Assembly: GCF_030646115.1 (NCBI RefSeq)
Contig: NZ_JAUSMX010000014.1
Span: 124,001 to 188,000, forward strand
Source of the DNA: Fluviicoccus sp.
GTDB taxonomy: Bacteria; Pseudomonadota; Gammaproteobacteria; Pseudomonadales; Moraxellaceae
DNA: 64,000 nucleotides
Reading direction: 5' to 3'
Numbering within the stretch: position 1 is the stretch's first letter; each line of letters begins with the position of its first letter. Under the pieces are notes generated by a model. The model was given only the letters and a program-made list of their open reading frames with translations, did not search any database and was not told the DNA's origin. The translations under genes were made by a program, and so were the position numbers. Shown here one piece after another: positions 63,885-64,000 of the stretch.

Positions 63885-64000
63885 TTATCCCTGAAGAAAG
63901 GCCAAGTCCTCATCGGGACGGGCGGTAAGCACTTCGACACCGGTATCGGTCACCAGGATGGTGTGTTCCCATTGGGCGGAGAGTTTGTGATCCTTGGTGA
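63885..64000 (-). CDS. map: Methionine aminopeptidase C-terminus (partial, runs off window)
   Basis: Translated end ...TKDHKLSAQWEHTILVTDTGVEVLTARPDEDLAFLQG* adjacent to glnD. Confidence 0.9.
   Translation of the reverse strand, partial: TKDHKLSAQWEHTILVTDTGVEVLTARPDEDLAFLQG

Overview
The 64 kb window is dense, high-GC, mostly housekeeping chromosome from a gammaproteobacterium. Gene order suggests a Pseudomonadales relative: the run hupB-ppiD-fabI-yejFEBA-mltD-gloB-methyltransferase-rnhA-dnaQ-fimL-nudC matches, from memory, the Pseudomonas aeruginosa arrangement. I support about 54 protein genes (one partial at the right edge), one tRNA-Ser(GGA) and roughly a dozen intrinsic terminators. 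Recognisable genes include dsbD, fadBA, hemN, kup, gpsA, sixA, hupB, ppiD, fabI, yejABEF, mltD, gloB, rnhA, dnaQ, fimL, nudC, sohB, metH, nfuA, cysB, dapD, dapC, glnD and the C-terminus of map. There are also two GGDEF cyclases, a phasin, a fatty acid desaturase, a NYN + cold-shock fusion protein and a Wzy/O-antigen ligase. I see no CRISPR array, transposase, integrase, prophage or defence island. The best second-look items are non-coding: a 14-bp hairpin over the RBS of an AI-2E/PerM-type transporter with an alternative pairing partner; a two-hairpin + U-tract element between two minus-strand genes; a 25-bp IscR-like palindrome before nfuA; and similar promoter/leader layouts before hupB and an uncharacterised 70-aa gene. 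A small Gly-rich secreted orphan protein beside the O-antigen ligase is the best protein candidate. None is proven new from sequence alone.
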